Of a stretch of 64,000 bases of DNA, positions 25,302 to 33,643 are shown piece by piece. The stretch spans positions 89,881 to 153,880 of the forward strand of contig PRDH01000039.1 in NCBI GenBank assembly GCA_003345545.1, in the 5' to 3' direction. Source of the stretch: Candidatus Thorarchaeota archaeon (lineage in GTDB: Archaea; Asgardarchaeota; Thorarchaeia; Thorarchaeales; Thorarchaeaceae). A program made the position numbers and the translations under genes. The notes beneath the pieces were generated by a model. It did no database searches and was not told the DNA's origin. It saw only the letters and a list, made by a program, of their open reading frames with translations. Every line of letters begins with the position of its first letter. Positions within the stretch are counted from its first letter, which is position 1.

Positions 25302-26243
25302 CTATTCGTCTCTTGCGTCTTCTGGAAAGTCTGTGATGGGTGGGAACCTGTTTCTGCTGGCCTTACTTGCCAAGGGCTCCAGCTTATCCCATGTCCTGTG
25401 AAATCTCGACGGAAACGACCAAGGCCGAATGACAAGATACTCGCGAACATTCTCTGAAGAGCTGTACTCATCTAGAGCCTTCTTTGCCTCTCGAGTAAAA
25501 ACATGCCGCTCGTCATCATTTAAGACCTGTTGCTCAAAAACATAGGCATCTTCTTTCCATATGTATTTGACCTGGACTTCGTCATTGTCTTCAACTATGC
25601 GATGCACAAGTCTCCAGGGCCAAAATGTAGACATCTGTTCAAGTTGTTCTCCCGCGCCATAGAAGTCAACTGACATTCCCTCTTTACAATAGACGTAGTC
25701 AGGACCGCGTTCTCTGAATTTCTTGTTTGGTTTGGCCATACGACCCTTTCTAACCCAGTCATAGAACTCCCCTCTTACTCTACTGTAGATCTCACAACGG
25801 TCAAGTATGTACTTCACAGCTGCAGCTGTTCCATGGTGTGCTAGTCCCCGAAGCGAGGGCCGATCGAGTCGCTTCTCAATCAATTCTCGGACAGCCTGGA
25901 TGTCCTCAGTTGGAATTGTTGTCCAAATTGGGAAGACTGCTCTCCCAAAAGGTACCGTGTGTAGAAATACGATTCCGGCCGTTCCTATCGGTTCTAAGCC
26001 CTCAAGCAGTTCTTCATTGACTGGCCAAGTGTTTCCATTCCTGCAATAATGGACCTCACTCACTTCGAAGGAAACCACTTCATCCCATTGCGCATCAAAA
26101 ACCGCCTGGTACTTCTTCTTCTTCTTCTCGCGTGGAAGAATAAACCTAGCCTGAGTAGGATTGATCTGTATCTCTTGTCGTGCCTTGCTAAATGGGCAAT
26201 TCCCAATGTATTCTGCATCAGGCAGTGTTTCTTCATCAGACAT
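25302..26243 (-). CDS. Unknown protein of 313 aa
   Basis: I do not recognise this protein. It is soluble, with no signal peptide or membrane segment, and rich in Trp, Tyr and charged residues. The N-terminus has the pair NCPFSKARQEIQINPTQARF and a run of six basic residues (REKKKKK); the middle carries GRAVFPIWTTIP and a helix RPSLRGLAHHGTAAAVKYIL. The C-terminal region VREYLVIRPWSFPSRFHRTW is strongly aromatic and basic. ATG 26243 has GGTGA 8 bases upstream. It is divergent from the membrane protein gene at 26402, and the two share a region with a 16-base inverted repeat. Confidence 0.65.
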   Translation of the reverse strand: MSDEETLPDAEYIGNCPFSKARQEIQINPTQARFILPREKKKKKYQAVFDAQWDEVVSFEVSEVHYCRNGNTWPVNEELLEGLEPIGTAGIVFLHTVPFGRAVFPIWTTIPTEDIQAVRELIEKRLDRPSLRGLAHHGTAAAVKYILDRCEIYSRVRGEFYDWVRKGRMAKPNKKFRERGPDYVYCKEGMSVDFYGAGEQLEQMSTFWPWRLVHRIVEDNDEVQVKYIWKEDAYVFEQQVLNDDERHVFTREAKKALDEYSSSENVREYLVIRPWSFPSRFHRTWDKLEPLASKASRNRFPPITDFPEDARDE

Positions 26244-26304
26244 GATACATTCACCTTTGTGAAGTCGCCCTAGTGTATTCTAGACATGGCTTGACTGGTC
26301 ATTA

Positions 26305-26320
26305 TTTAAGTGTACTTAAA
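26305..26320. promoter_or_regulatory. Inverted repeat TTTAAGT-GT-ACTTAAA
   Basis: Perfect 7-base arms TTTAAGT (26305-26311) and ACTTAAA (26314-26320) surround GT, between two divergent genes that start at 26243 and 26402. The AT-rich arms themselves could serve as TATA boxes for either direction, so this looks like a shared operator and core promoter. Confidence 0.45.
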
Positions 26321-26401
26321 AGAGTTGGTTAATCTCTCTATAAGAAATCAAAAGGGTTAAAGGTGCGTGACCTTGTGCCTCCCTGAAGAGGTCTCCTCAC
26401 G

Positions 26402-27103
26402 ATGAGCCAACGTACAAACCGAGAACGCGACTCCAAGACGTCTCTCGATGACTTTGAGTTTGATCCAACCGAGCTGGATTTGAAGAAAAGCAAGAGTCTG
26501 ATTACGGTCTTTGACGGTTATCGAATCCAAAGAACATATGACCTCAGGTTTGTAGACAAAGCGATAAACAAGGGTGAAATGCCAAAGTCATTCATTCGTC
26601 AGTGGGGGACCATCAGAGCGCTTCTGCACAAGCTAGCTGCAATTGGTCCTAAGGTGACTGGGGTAGAGTCATGGCTAAATCGGAAGCAATACTTTGCCTT
26701 TCTATCTTTAGCAACAATCACCATAGCGGCTCCAGTGCTCCTTCTTACGTGGGTGTTTCGATGGGAAGCGCTTCAGGATATTGCAATGCCCTTGGCGCTG
26801 GTTGCTGTGGCTCTAATGTTCATCAATTTCCTATTATCATCGTGGTATAATCGAAAGGTTGCGTGGGCGATATACTACTACTTAGAGGATAATCCGAATT
26901 TGGTTGCCAAAGAACGAGCAATTCTCAAAAAATGGGTTCAGAGTCTCATCCATCACACAGCAAGAGTGATGAGACAGAGCGGACTCGATCCTGATAAGAA
27001 TTTGGTCAAGTTCTGGAACGACGACTATGTAGGGATAGAGGTGCTCAAAGTACCTTCTGGATTAAGGAAGAACTACGTTGTGAAAGTCAAACTGACTGGT
27101 TAG
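26402..27103 (+). CDS. Unknown membrane protein with two helices
   Basis: This 233 aa protein has a charged N-terminal part (1-95) including DGYRIQRTYDLRFVDKAINKG, two membrane segments (roughly 98-118 and 125-145) joined by a short loop, and a C-terminal cytoplasmic domain of about 85 residues ending VPSGLRKNYVVKVKLTG. No family is known to me. Both large parts are likely on the same side of the membrane. ATG 26402 is preceded by GAGGTC 8 bases upstream. Confidence 0.65.
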   Translation: MSQRTNRERDSKTSLDDFEFDPTELDLKKSKSLITVFDGYRIQRTYDLRFVDKAINKGEMPKSFIRQWGTIRALLHKLAAIGPKVTGVESWLNRKQYFAFLSLATITIAAPVLLLTWVFRWEALQDIAMPLALVAVALMFINFLLSSWYNRKVAWAIYYYLEDNPNLVAKERAILKKWVQSLIHHTARVMRQSGLDPDKNLVKFWNDDYVGIEVLKVPSGLRKNYVVKVKLTG

Positions 27104-27167
27104 TCTTGGCGTGCTCTATCCATTTGTCTTTTTCATGGCTGAGAAGCCTGTAGTTGGTTCTCAGCCA

Positions 27168-28283
27168 CTAGACTATCTTCTCAATGGGTCTATACTCGAC
27201 GTCGAATCCGAAGTGCCGCGGGCCTAAAGCCTTCAAGCCCTCTGCCCCCCTGAAGATTGGTTCTGCCTTCATTCCAATGACGCTTACCTTATCGCCTTTC
27301 TTGATGTCCGTGTTAGTGATGGGCTCGCCACTCTTGGCATTTATTATCTCTATGATATCTGGACTTGTTATCCAGGGTTTTTCATCAAGCCAGGTCATAT
27401 GGTTCTCATTCTTGAACCACACCTTGAATTTCTTACTTGATTTGATACCAGAACCTGTGATCTCAGTTTCTCCCCACATATACCCCTCTCGATTCTCCCA
27501 TGTCCTGCCTGTAACCTTCCCTCGGAAGAGTATCCACCCTCCAACATTCTCGACAATCTTGTCAGCAGGATCATCTCCTGATTCTCGACTCTCTCGAATC
27601 ATCTTCCCCACGTTGTAGCTCTTTGTGAGGGTTCCTTTGATAATGGCATCATGAAAGTCTGCTCCCTTGACTGGAAAGGCAACATTGCCAAGACGACCCC
27701 ATGCCACTTCACTCAAAGCCTTGGAGATTCGCTCGCCCATCTCGTAGTTGATGACGTTCTGTACGATGCTCTTATTTCCAAACCAGTCAATGAGAGCCAT
27801 GGGCGCCATTGAGAAGCCCTTGACACAAACAGTGTTTTGGCATATCTCAGGTACCGCTCTTCCTGAATAGTCTCCATCAACACAGGGAATGCCATGTTTG
27901 ACAGCAGCATCAATTGGCGCTGGCGTATTCACTCCACCCAGCTCAAAGGGAGCGACTGCTTTGAATTTGACGCCCATGAAATCCTCAAGTGCTGCCAAAC
28001 CACTGGACAACTCCTTCTCAAAATAATCCCAGGGGTATCTCTTCCTTAAAGCTTCAATCTCGGGAGTAGGAGGTGCGATTGTCCCAGAATAGTATGGGCA
28101 TGCAACCCAGTCACTATTTCTTACTGTATTCACATCAACGATTTCAATTGTCTGTCCTTTCTCGACATGAGGATATAGCATATTGAGACCAAGTTGTTTG
28201 GACCCACCGCCGCCAGTTCCAAAGAAGGTACATCCCGTTGTGAGGTCTTCCACATCAGTCCTTGTTTTTAATATGAGCGCCAT
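27168..28283 (-). CDS. DUF917 family protein, copy 1
   Basis: This 371 aa protein belongs to DUF917, a family that includes S-methyl-thiohydantoin desulfurase and proteins from hydantoin-utilisation clusters. Family landmarks are the glycine-rich GCTFFGTGGGGSK near the N-terminus, AVAPFELGGVNTPAPIDAA, and VDGDYSGRAVPEICQ. It shares these with the second copy at 30433-31551. Reaction and cofactor are not clear from sequence; the glycine-rich loop suggests nucleotide or phosphate binding. The ATG start at 28283 is preceded by a perfect 17-base inverted repeat at the promoter. The neighbouring racemase and permease support a role in cyclic amides or amino-acid derivatives. Confidence 0.82.
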   Translation of the reverse strand: MALILKTRTDVEDLTTGCTFFGTGGGGSKQLGLNMLYPHVEKGQTIEIVDVNTVRNSDWVACPYYSGTIAPPTPEIEALRKRYPWDYFEKELSSGLAALEDFMGVKFKAVAPFELGGVNTPAPIDAAVKHGIPCVDGDYSGRAVPEICQNTVCVKGFSMAPMALIDWFGNKSIVQNVINYEMGERISKALSEVAWGRLGNVAFPVKGADFHDAIIKGTLTKSYNVGKMIRESRESGDDPADKIVENVGGWILFRGKVTGRTWENREGYMWGETEITGSGIKSSKKFKVWFKNENHMTWLDEKPWITSPDIIEIINAKSGEPITNTDIKKGDKVSVIGMKAEPIFRGAEGLKALGPRHFGFDVEYRPIEKIV

Positions 28284-28299
28284 TCTAAACAGTCCCTGT

Positions 28300-28316
28300 C
28301 AGATTTGTTAAATCTG
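28300..28316. promoter_or_regulatory. Palindrome CAGATTTGTTAAATCTG upstream of DUF917 copy 1
   Basis: Perfect 7-base arms CAGATTT (28300-28306) and AAATCTG (28310-28316) around GTT, 17 bases before the DUF917 start codon. On the minus strand further TATA-like sequences (GGTTAAACC, ATATATAC) lie upstream at 28316-28340, placing the repeat at or near the transcript start. The half-site recurs near kdgK and the BMP-like gene. Confidence 0.5.
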
Positions 28317-28412
28317 GTTTAACCTAGCCAGTATATATTTCCAACGGATGGTGTCGAAATAGACATTTCACTCGTGCGGGTCATTCCTCCTACGAGAAAA
28401 AAAGAACATTGT

Positions 28413-28442
28413 GAGAGAAGAGGGAATCTTCACTCTTCTCTC
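28413..28442 (-). terminator. Terminator of the metallophosphoesterase gene
   Basis: A 10-base perfect stem GAGAGAAGAG (28413-28422) and CTCTTCTCTC (28433-28442) lies 13 bases past the metallophosphoesterase stop. On the minus strand it is followed by a run of seven T residues (28397-28405). Confidence 0.7.
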
Positions 28443-28455
28443 TCAGATTTGAGAA

Positions 28456-29397
28456 TTATAGTTCGACGCGACCGGCCTGCACCTTTCCATCTTCAATAGT
28501 AATCAGGAATGCTTTCAGAATACCTTCTCTGTATTCAGAACCAGGATTCACGCATAGCGTTTTGCCAAGGCTTCTGTAGCCAACGCTTTCGTGTATATGT
28601 CCGTGCATGCCCAACATAGGTTGGTACTTCTCAATCACGGCTCGCACTGACTTGCTTCCGACCGGACCAATAATCTCCTGTGCACCAGATTTCTTCACCT
28701 TGTGCTCTTCATCAAGCGATGGTGCAGTATCAAGGCCAGAGTTGTACGGAGGGTCATGGAAGTTGCATATGACCTTCGAGTAGTCTTTTGTATCGAGGCG
28801 TGCAAATTCCTCTTCCAGTTTTCCAAGCAACTCATCATCAGGGCATTCTCTGGGTGTTTGCCAAGGAGTCTTACTTACCCATTCACAGCTAATCATGGGA
28901 TATCCTCTTACGTCTATCACTCTCTTCAAAGGGTATATGACCTTAGGATCTCTCTTGATCACATCATCAATAGCCCAACTATCATCGTTTCCAGGGTTCA
29001 CCACAACCATCACGTCACCGGAAATCCTCTCGTTAGCCATTCTCATCCAGAGTTCGATTCGTTGAATCATCAATTCCTCGAAGAGCTTGGTGACTGCACC
29101 AGGAGTTTCGCGAAGCTTGGCGAATTCGTCAGCAGTCATAATCCTCGGGTAGTACCCCTCGTCCATAGTGAACTTGACGAAATGGTCTAAGTCCTTCTGC
29201 TTCTTGAATTCCTTTCTCTTTCCTTGAGGTGAGGCATACCACTTGTCCTCCTTCTCTTGGATTATGGGAACTATAGCTTTGCCAGTCAGGTCGCCGCACA
29301 TCATGGCAACATCGGCCTTGAATACATTGGGCGCGCGACACATCTTCTCCCATGTCTGTTGGCTTCCGTGTGGATCAGCTGCTAAGAAGATTCTCAT
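28456..29397 (-). CDS. Calcineurin-like metallophosphoesterase
   Basis: This 313 aa phosphoesterase has all five metal-site motifs: AADPHGS (Asp8, His10), MCGDLTG (Asp36), NPGNDD in place of the usual GNHD, FHDPPYNSG and MHGHIHES. The enzyme needs two metal ions and hydrolyses phosphomonoesters or diesters; the substrate is unknown. I place the start at ATG 29397, preceded by GAGGTAAC; an in-frame extension of 14 codons has no support. His-to-Asp in the third motif (GNDD) is a known variation in archaeal members. Its promoter carries overlapping inverted repeats (29466-29484). Confidence 0.87.
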   Translation of the reverse strand: MRIFLAADPHGSQQTWEKMCRAPNVFKADVAMMCGDLTGKAIVPIIQEKEDKWYASPQGKRKEFKKQKDLDHFVKFTMDEGYYPRIMTADEFAKLRETPGAVTKLFEELMIQRIELWMRMANERISGDVMVVVNPGNDDSWAIDDVIKRDPKVIYPLKRVIDVRGYPMISCEWVSKTPWQTPRECPDDELLGKLEEEFARLDTKDYSKVICNFHDPPYNSGLDTAPSLDEEHKVKKSGAQEIIGPVGSKSVRAVIEKYQPMLGMHGHIHESVGYRSLGKTLCVNPGSEYREGILKAFLITIEDGKVQAGRVEL

Positions 29398-29465
29398 CTT
29401 GTTACCTCGTCTCGTTCTCTCTGCTTGGAGTTCAAACACTCTTTGCTCAGATTGTTCTTTGCGTG

Positions 29466-29484
29466 TAAATCGGATTTAAAATCC
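29466..29484. promoter_or_regulatory. Overlapping inverted repeats at the metallophosphoesterase promoter
   Basis: TAAATC-G-GATTTA (29466-29478) overlaps GGATTT-A-AAATCC (29472-29484), so the half-site AAATC/GATTT appears three times in 19 bases. A TATA-like TTTAAAA is inside. It lies about 70 bases before ATG 29397. Confidence 0.45.
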
Positions 29485-29612
29485 TAATGGTACAACACAA
29501 TTCGTACTTTAACTGGACTTATAGAAAACGCAGTCAGGGCACAAGATATTAATGTCAACATGTTTCCGGGGTAATAGCAACTGAGTCCTCACAATTTGAG
29601 GTGACATGGTTA

Positions 29613-30413
29613 TTGACAGGTAAATATGACCCAATCAACGACGACTTCATGCAAGAAGCATTGAGAATCGAGAGAGCAGCCGCAGATAACGATATCCCTC
29701 TACGAATAATAGGGTGTCTTGCATTCAGACTAAAGAGCCCTGACTTCACAGATCTTCACATCAAGATGGGGCGGGAAGTCACAGATATCGACTTCATCTC
29801 TTATTTCAAATACCAGAGCAAGCTAGTGAAGCTGTTCAAAGATGAACTCGGTTACTATTGGGTACCCCCAGGCTTCGCTAGAGCAAGCAGTCTACGAGAC
29901 CTTTTCATCGACCAACAGCGCAACAGGAAGATAGATGTTTTCTACGACCACTTGGATTTTAGCCACAATATTGATTTTACTAAGAAGAAGAGGCTCGAAG
30001 CTGATGAGCCAACAATTCCCTTGGCCGAGTTGTTCCTTGAAAAGACGCAAATCCTAGAAATCAATGCTAAAGATTTGAAGGATCTGGTAATCACTTTCTT
30101 GGCCCATGATATTAGTGATACCTTCGATGACACGAACGTAAACGGTCGCTATATTGCAGATTTGCTCTCGGATGATTGGGGCTTCTACCATGATGCCACA
30201 GAGAACCTCAAGAAGCTCATTGACTTTGTTCCAACAATCAACGAGCTCACACAAGAACAGAAAGACTTGGTCATTGAGCGTGCAAAGAAGATGGAAAAGA
30301 TGATTGAGGACACACCAAAAACCCGCGCGTGGAAGAACCGTGCTGCGGTTGGCACAAAGAAGCGTTGGTACAAGTTTGTGCATTCGATGGAAGGGACACG
30401 CTCAGCAGAATAA
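29613..30413 (+). CDS. Nucleotidyltransferase-like protein
   Basis: This protein of about 266 aa resembles the nucleotidyltransferase fold of AbiEii/MNT-type proteins: a GCLAFRLKS segment followed by EVTDIDFISYFK, where the Asp pair (TDID) would bind metal, and RKIDVFYDHLDF for the third acidic residue. The C-terminal helices end in a basic tail (KRWYKFVHSMEG). TTG 29613 is chosen because GAGGTGA lies 8 bases before it; GTG 29601 falls inside that site. No cognate antitoxin is adjacent, so toxin function is not supported. The next gene starts 19 bases after its stop, suggesting an operon with DUF917 copy 2. Confidence 0.6.
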   Translation: MTGKYDPINDDFMQEALRIERAAADNDIPLRIIGCLAFRLKSPDFTDLHIKMGREVTDIDFISYFKYQSKLVKLFKDELGYYWVPPGFARASSLRDLFIDQQRNRKIDVFYDHLDFSHNIDFTKKKRLEADEPTIPLAELFLEKTQILEINAKDLKDLVITFLAHDISDTFDDTNVNGRYIADLLSDDWGFYHDATENLKKLIDFVPTINELTQEQKDLVIERAKKMEKMIEDTPKTRAWKNRAAVGTKKRWYKFVHSMEGTRSAE

Positions 30414-30432
30414 AACGTCGAGGTGCATTGAA

Positions 30433-31551
30433 ATGAAGCTGACTAAAGAGAATGCATATGATATGCTAATCGGTGTCGGGATACTCGGCACGGGCGGCGG
30501 TGGCGACCCGGTGTCATTTGGCAAGCCTCTTGTTGATTGGGACTATCAAAGAGGTAGAACGTACGAGATTACTGACCCCACTCAAGTCAAGGACGATGCC
30601 TTTATTGTATGCGGAGGATACATGGGTTCTGTCAATGTCTTCAAGTCTATTGGCGACATGTTGCAGAGCTGGGAGACTAGGTTTGAACTCCACGAGGCTA
30701 TGAAGATCTCTGAGCGAATCACAGGAAAGAAAGTGAACCATTTGGTTCCTTTTGAGCTCGGAGGAACAAATACAACCGTAATGCTGTCTCTAGCTGCTCG
30801 AGCCGGAATAACAACAGTCGATGGTGATGGACTTGGTCGTTCTGCTCCTGAAACCCAGATGATCTCCTTTGTTGGCTATGGTATTGAGCTTTGCCCGATG
30901 CCGGTTGTTTCAAAGAATGGAAGCATCATCATTGTTGACAAGACCACGTCCCCCGCTCTTGCTGACGAAATCGGTCGTTTTGCAGTAGTACAAGATGGCG
31001 GTGTCGGGGCGAATAACCACTACTACCAATCTGGCAAGCAGCTGAAGAAGGCAGTGATTCCTAATAGCATATCCAAGTCAATTGAACTAGGCAGTGCTAT
31101 TCGTGACGCAAATGACAACAAGCGTAACCCAATCGATGCATTCTTGGATATAATGGGTGGGCGAGTTCTCACTCATGGCATCATCGAAGAAGTGAAGGGT
31201 GAAGACCGTGCAGGTCACTGGCATGTGCAGGTGCGAATCAAGCCAGAGGATCTCCGAGGTCGCTTTGAGCTTGTGGTCAAGAATGAGTATATGATGGCTC
31301 TCTGCGATGGCAAGCCTGTCGTGATGTTCCCGGACCTCATATGCATGCATGATCCGAAGACTGGTCGCGGTGTGATGAGTGCGAGTCTGAAGAAAGGACT
31401 CAAGGTTGTCGTAACAGCGGTTCCAGCGCATGAACGACTTCGCTATGCTGGTAATACTCCGATTGGCAAGAAGGCATTCTCTCCAGAACGCTACGGGCAT
31501 CCCGAACTTGAGTATAAGCCCATGGAAGACATTATTGGGCGGCTTCACTAG
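30433..31551 (+). CDS. DUF917 family protein, copy 2
   Basis: This second member of DUF917 (372 aa) has GVGILGTGGGGDP, LVPFELGGTNTTVMLSLAA and VDGDGLGRSAPETQ, aligned with copy 1. The C-terminal part, DPKTGRGVMSASLKKGLKVVV, is the usual beta-rich end of the family. The start is ATG 30433 with GAGGTG 7 bases upstream; a longer frame overlapping the nucleotidyltransferase gene is not credible. It is followed by the Asp/Glu/hydantoin racemase gene after 58 bases. The two copies have diverged strongly, so they may form a heteromer or act on different substrates. Confidence 0.82.
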   Translation: MKLTKENAYDMLIGVGILGTGGGGDPVSFGKPLVDWDYQRGRTYEITDPTQVKDDAFIVCGGYMGSVNVFKSIGDMLQSWETRFELHEAMKISERITGKKVNHLVPFELGGTNTTVMLSLAARAGITTVDGDGLGRSAPETQMISFVGYGIELCPMPVVSKNGSIIIVDKTTSPALADEIGRFAVVQDGGVGANNHYYQSGKQLKKAVIPNSISKSIELGSAIRDANDNKRNPIDAFLDIMGGRVLTHGIIEEVKGEDRAGHWHVQVRIKPEDLRGRFELVVKNEYMMALCDGKPVVMFPDLICMHDPKTGRGVMSASLKKGLKVVVTAVPAHERLRYAGNTPIGKKAFSPERYGHPELEYKPMEDIIGRLH

Positions 31552-31609
31552 TTCTGTGAATTGCCATTGCGTCTTAATTTATGAGACATCATAGGAGTGG
31601 AGATACAAC

Positions 31610-32374
31610 GTGACAAGGCTAGCATTAATTGGTGCGACAGGTACCGACTGGTGGGTTGACCCCAAGAAGAAGTCCTTTGTTCTGTCCTTTGTTCCCAAAG
31701 GCAGCGAAATTGGAAACTTCACGCCTCGATATGGTACTCACAGCGTTGAGTCACACGTTGACGAAGCCTACAACGCTCCTTTTATTCTTGAGCAGGTTGT
31801 GAGGGCGAATAGAGAAGGCTATGATGTCATCGTCATTGATTGCGCATGTGATCCCATTCTTGACGCTGCAAGAGAGATTTCGAAGATTCCAGTAGTTGCT
31901 CCAAGAAACGCGTCTCTTCACCTCGCGCTCACCCTAGGAACAAGGTTCGGAATCGTCACGGTGCAAGGAGACTCGCTGAAACGGTGCATGGAATCCGGGG
32001 TCAGAAGGGAGGGCCTTGAGTCATTCTGTGCAGGTGTTCGATATCTAAGTATGCCAGTTCTCGATGTTGCTAAACGTCCTCTTGAAGCTCAGAAGGAGCT
32101 TCTCTCCATGTGCAAGAAACTTATCGAGGAGGATGGAGCCAACGTCATAGTTCTCGGCTGTACAGCCCTATCTCACGAAGTGGATTTGAAGCCAATAATG
32201 GCGAGGCTCGGAGTACCGGTAATTGATCCTTGGGTAGTAGCAGTGAAGACTGCCTTCATGCTTGTTGAAGCAGGACTTTCGCATAGCAGAGTGGCCTATC
32301 CTTCTCCTCCTCTGAAACAGGTCAACGAGGATCCTGTACTCAAGGGAGCGTTTGATAGTTATCTAAAGAAATAA
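31610..32374 (+). CDS. Asp/Glu/hydantoin racemase family protein
   Basis: This 254 aa cofactor-independent racemase-like protein has the two catalytic cysteines of the family: IVIDCACDPILDAA (first) and VIVLGCTALSH (second). The fold is two similar alpha/beta halves. Family members racemise hydantoins, aspartate, glutamate or allantoin, or act as maleate isomerases. The GTG start at 31610 has GGAG 12 bases upstream, and a TATA-like CTTAATTTATG lies near 31572-31580. It lies next to two DUF917 genes and near an APC permease, supporting a hydantoin or D-amino-acid route. Its stop abuts the stop of the convergent MFS gene. Confidence 0.85.
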   Translation: MTRLALIGATGTDWWVDPKKKSFVLSFVPKGSEIGNFTPRYGTHSVESHVDEAYNAPFILEQVVRANREGYDVIVIDCACDPILDAAREISKIPVVAPRNASLHLALTLGTRFGIVTVQGDSLKRCMESGVRREGLESFCAGVRYLSMPVLDVAKRPLEAQKELLSMCKKLIEEDGANVIVLGCTALSHEVDLKPIMARLGVPVIDPWVVAVKTAFMLVEAGLSHSRVAYPSPPLKQVNEDPVLKGAFDSYLKK

Positions 32375-33610
32375 TCACTCGTTTGTCTGTTTCTTCGACC
32401 TACGAAGAAGTGGGACTATCAGGAGTAGAACGATGACAGATAGTACTGCGCAAAGCACGAACGGATACTCCGGAGAACGGTCCATGACAAGACCTCCGAC
32501 CATGGGGCCGAGGAAGAGACCCACTCCGCCCATGCTCTCAACAAGCCCGGCATGCCCTCCCTTTTCGTCCTCCGTGGCTGAGACAATAAGATACAGAGCT
32601 CCCAAGTAACTGAATCCCACGGCTATTCCCGATATGGCCATAGCCAATCCCCAAACCCACATGCTGTTTACCGCGAACATCATTACGGATGAAACACCAG
32701 ACAGAGCTGCACCTGCGATTATCACGTTTCCCATTGTTCTCTCTGGCAAACGTGCACAGATTATGAAGGCTAAGGTTCTCACGAAATTCCAAATAATGAG
32801 AAGATTTCCAAAATCCTCAGTACCGTAGCCCAATCCCTGAACATAACGCGGCAACAACGCCAGAATGACAGTCGAAATTACTCCCCATAGGGCTACTGAT
32901 AGATATGATGCGATGAATCTTGCGCCTGTCTTTGAGTGGACTGGTCTGGGTCTGTCGGTTGACTTCCGTTTCTCTCGATAGATTGTCTTCATCCTATAGT
33001 TTTGCATCATTGCTCCAATGATTCCCAGGGACACGAACTCGACAGCAATGATCACGTATATGCTTGAAAAGACTCCATACCTGCCTGTAACATATCCAAT
33101 CAGGAACGGGCTGATGATCATGCCAGCACTCCAAGATGTGGAGAAGTTGCCTAGTGTCACTGCCTGAGATTCAGGCGATAGCTCTGCGACCATTCCTTCA
33201 ATGGACGGTGCAATGAATCCATAGACGACTCCCTCTAATGCGCGGATGAGTATCAAGTGTATGGGAGTGCTACTAAACGGATACAGAATAAGGACCGCGA
33301 TGTAGGCCAAAGTTGCAATCAACATAGAGGCCCTTCTTCCTATTCGATCTGAGATCTTTCCACCAATCGAGGGCGAGAACATGTACACAAGACCAAAAGA
33401 GCCAATGGCAAGACCGGCGAGGAAACCAGACCCTCCGAGTTCCCCAGTGTACCATGATGCAAAAATCTCTGTTGTCCCTAGAGTGAGGGTCACCAAGAAT
33501 GTTATCACATAACCGATAAGACGGTTCTTTCTCTTGGCAATTGAAGGGAGGTCAGGCTCCCCGTCTACGTCTAAACAGAACATCTCTGTGTCTTCATGTA
33601 TCTCCGCCAT
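32375..33610 (-). CDS. MFS transporter
   Basis: This 411 aa protein has twelve hydrophobic segments and a charged central loop (residues about 200-225, REKRKSTDRPRPVHSK). The family signature between TM2 and TM3, GKISDRIGRRASML, is clear, and LIRALEGVVYG marks TM4. It exports or imports a small molecule with proton coupling; drug or metabolite efflux is most common for this subgroup. ATG 33610. It follows the luciferase-like gene by 33 bases on the same strand, so both may be in one unit. The substrate cannot be inferred. Confidence 0.88.
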   Translation of the reverse strand: MAEIHEDTEMFCLDVDGEPDLPSIAKRKNRLIGYVITFLVTLTLGTTEIFASWYTGELGGSGFLAGLAIGSFGLVYMFSPSIGGKISDRIGRRASMLIATLAYIAVLILYPFSSTPIHLILIRALEGVVYGFIAPSIEGMVAELSPESQAVTLGNFSTSWSAGMIISPFLIGYVTGRYGVFSSIYVIIAVEFVSLGIIGAMMQNYRMKTIYREKRKSTDRPRPVHSKTGARFIASYLSVALWGVISTVILALLPRYVQGLGYGTEDFGNLLIIWNFVRTLAFIICARLPERTMGNVIIAGAALSGVSSVMMFAVNSMWVWGLAMAISGIAVGFSYLGALYLIVSATEDEKGGHAGLVESMGGVGLFLGPMVGGLVMDRSPEYPFVLCAVLSVIVLLLIVPLLRRSKKQTNE

Positions 33611-33643
33611 AATCTCTCTCTCTCTGACTGGGTATATCCGTTT

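Noticed and set aside
29613..30413. Type IV toxin-antitoxin (AbiEii) system
   Set aside because: No antitoxin gene is adjacent; the neighbours are a metallophosphoesterase and DUF917.
30304..30432. Longer N-terminus for DUF917 copy 2
   Set aside because: It lies entirely over the nucleotidyltransferase coding region; ATG 30433 has GAGGTG at the right distance and matches the family start.
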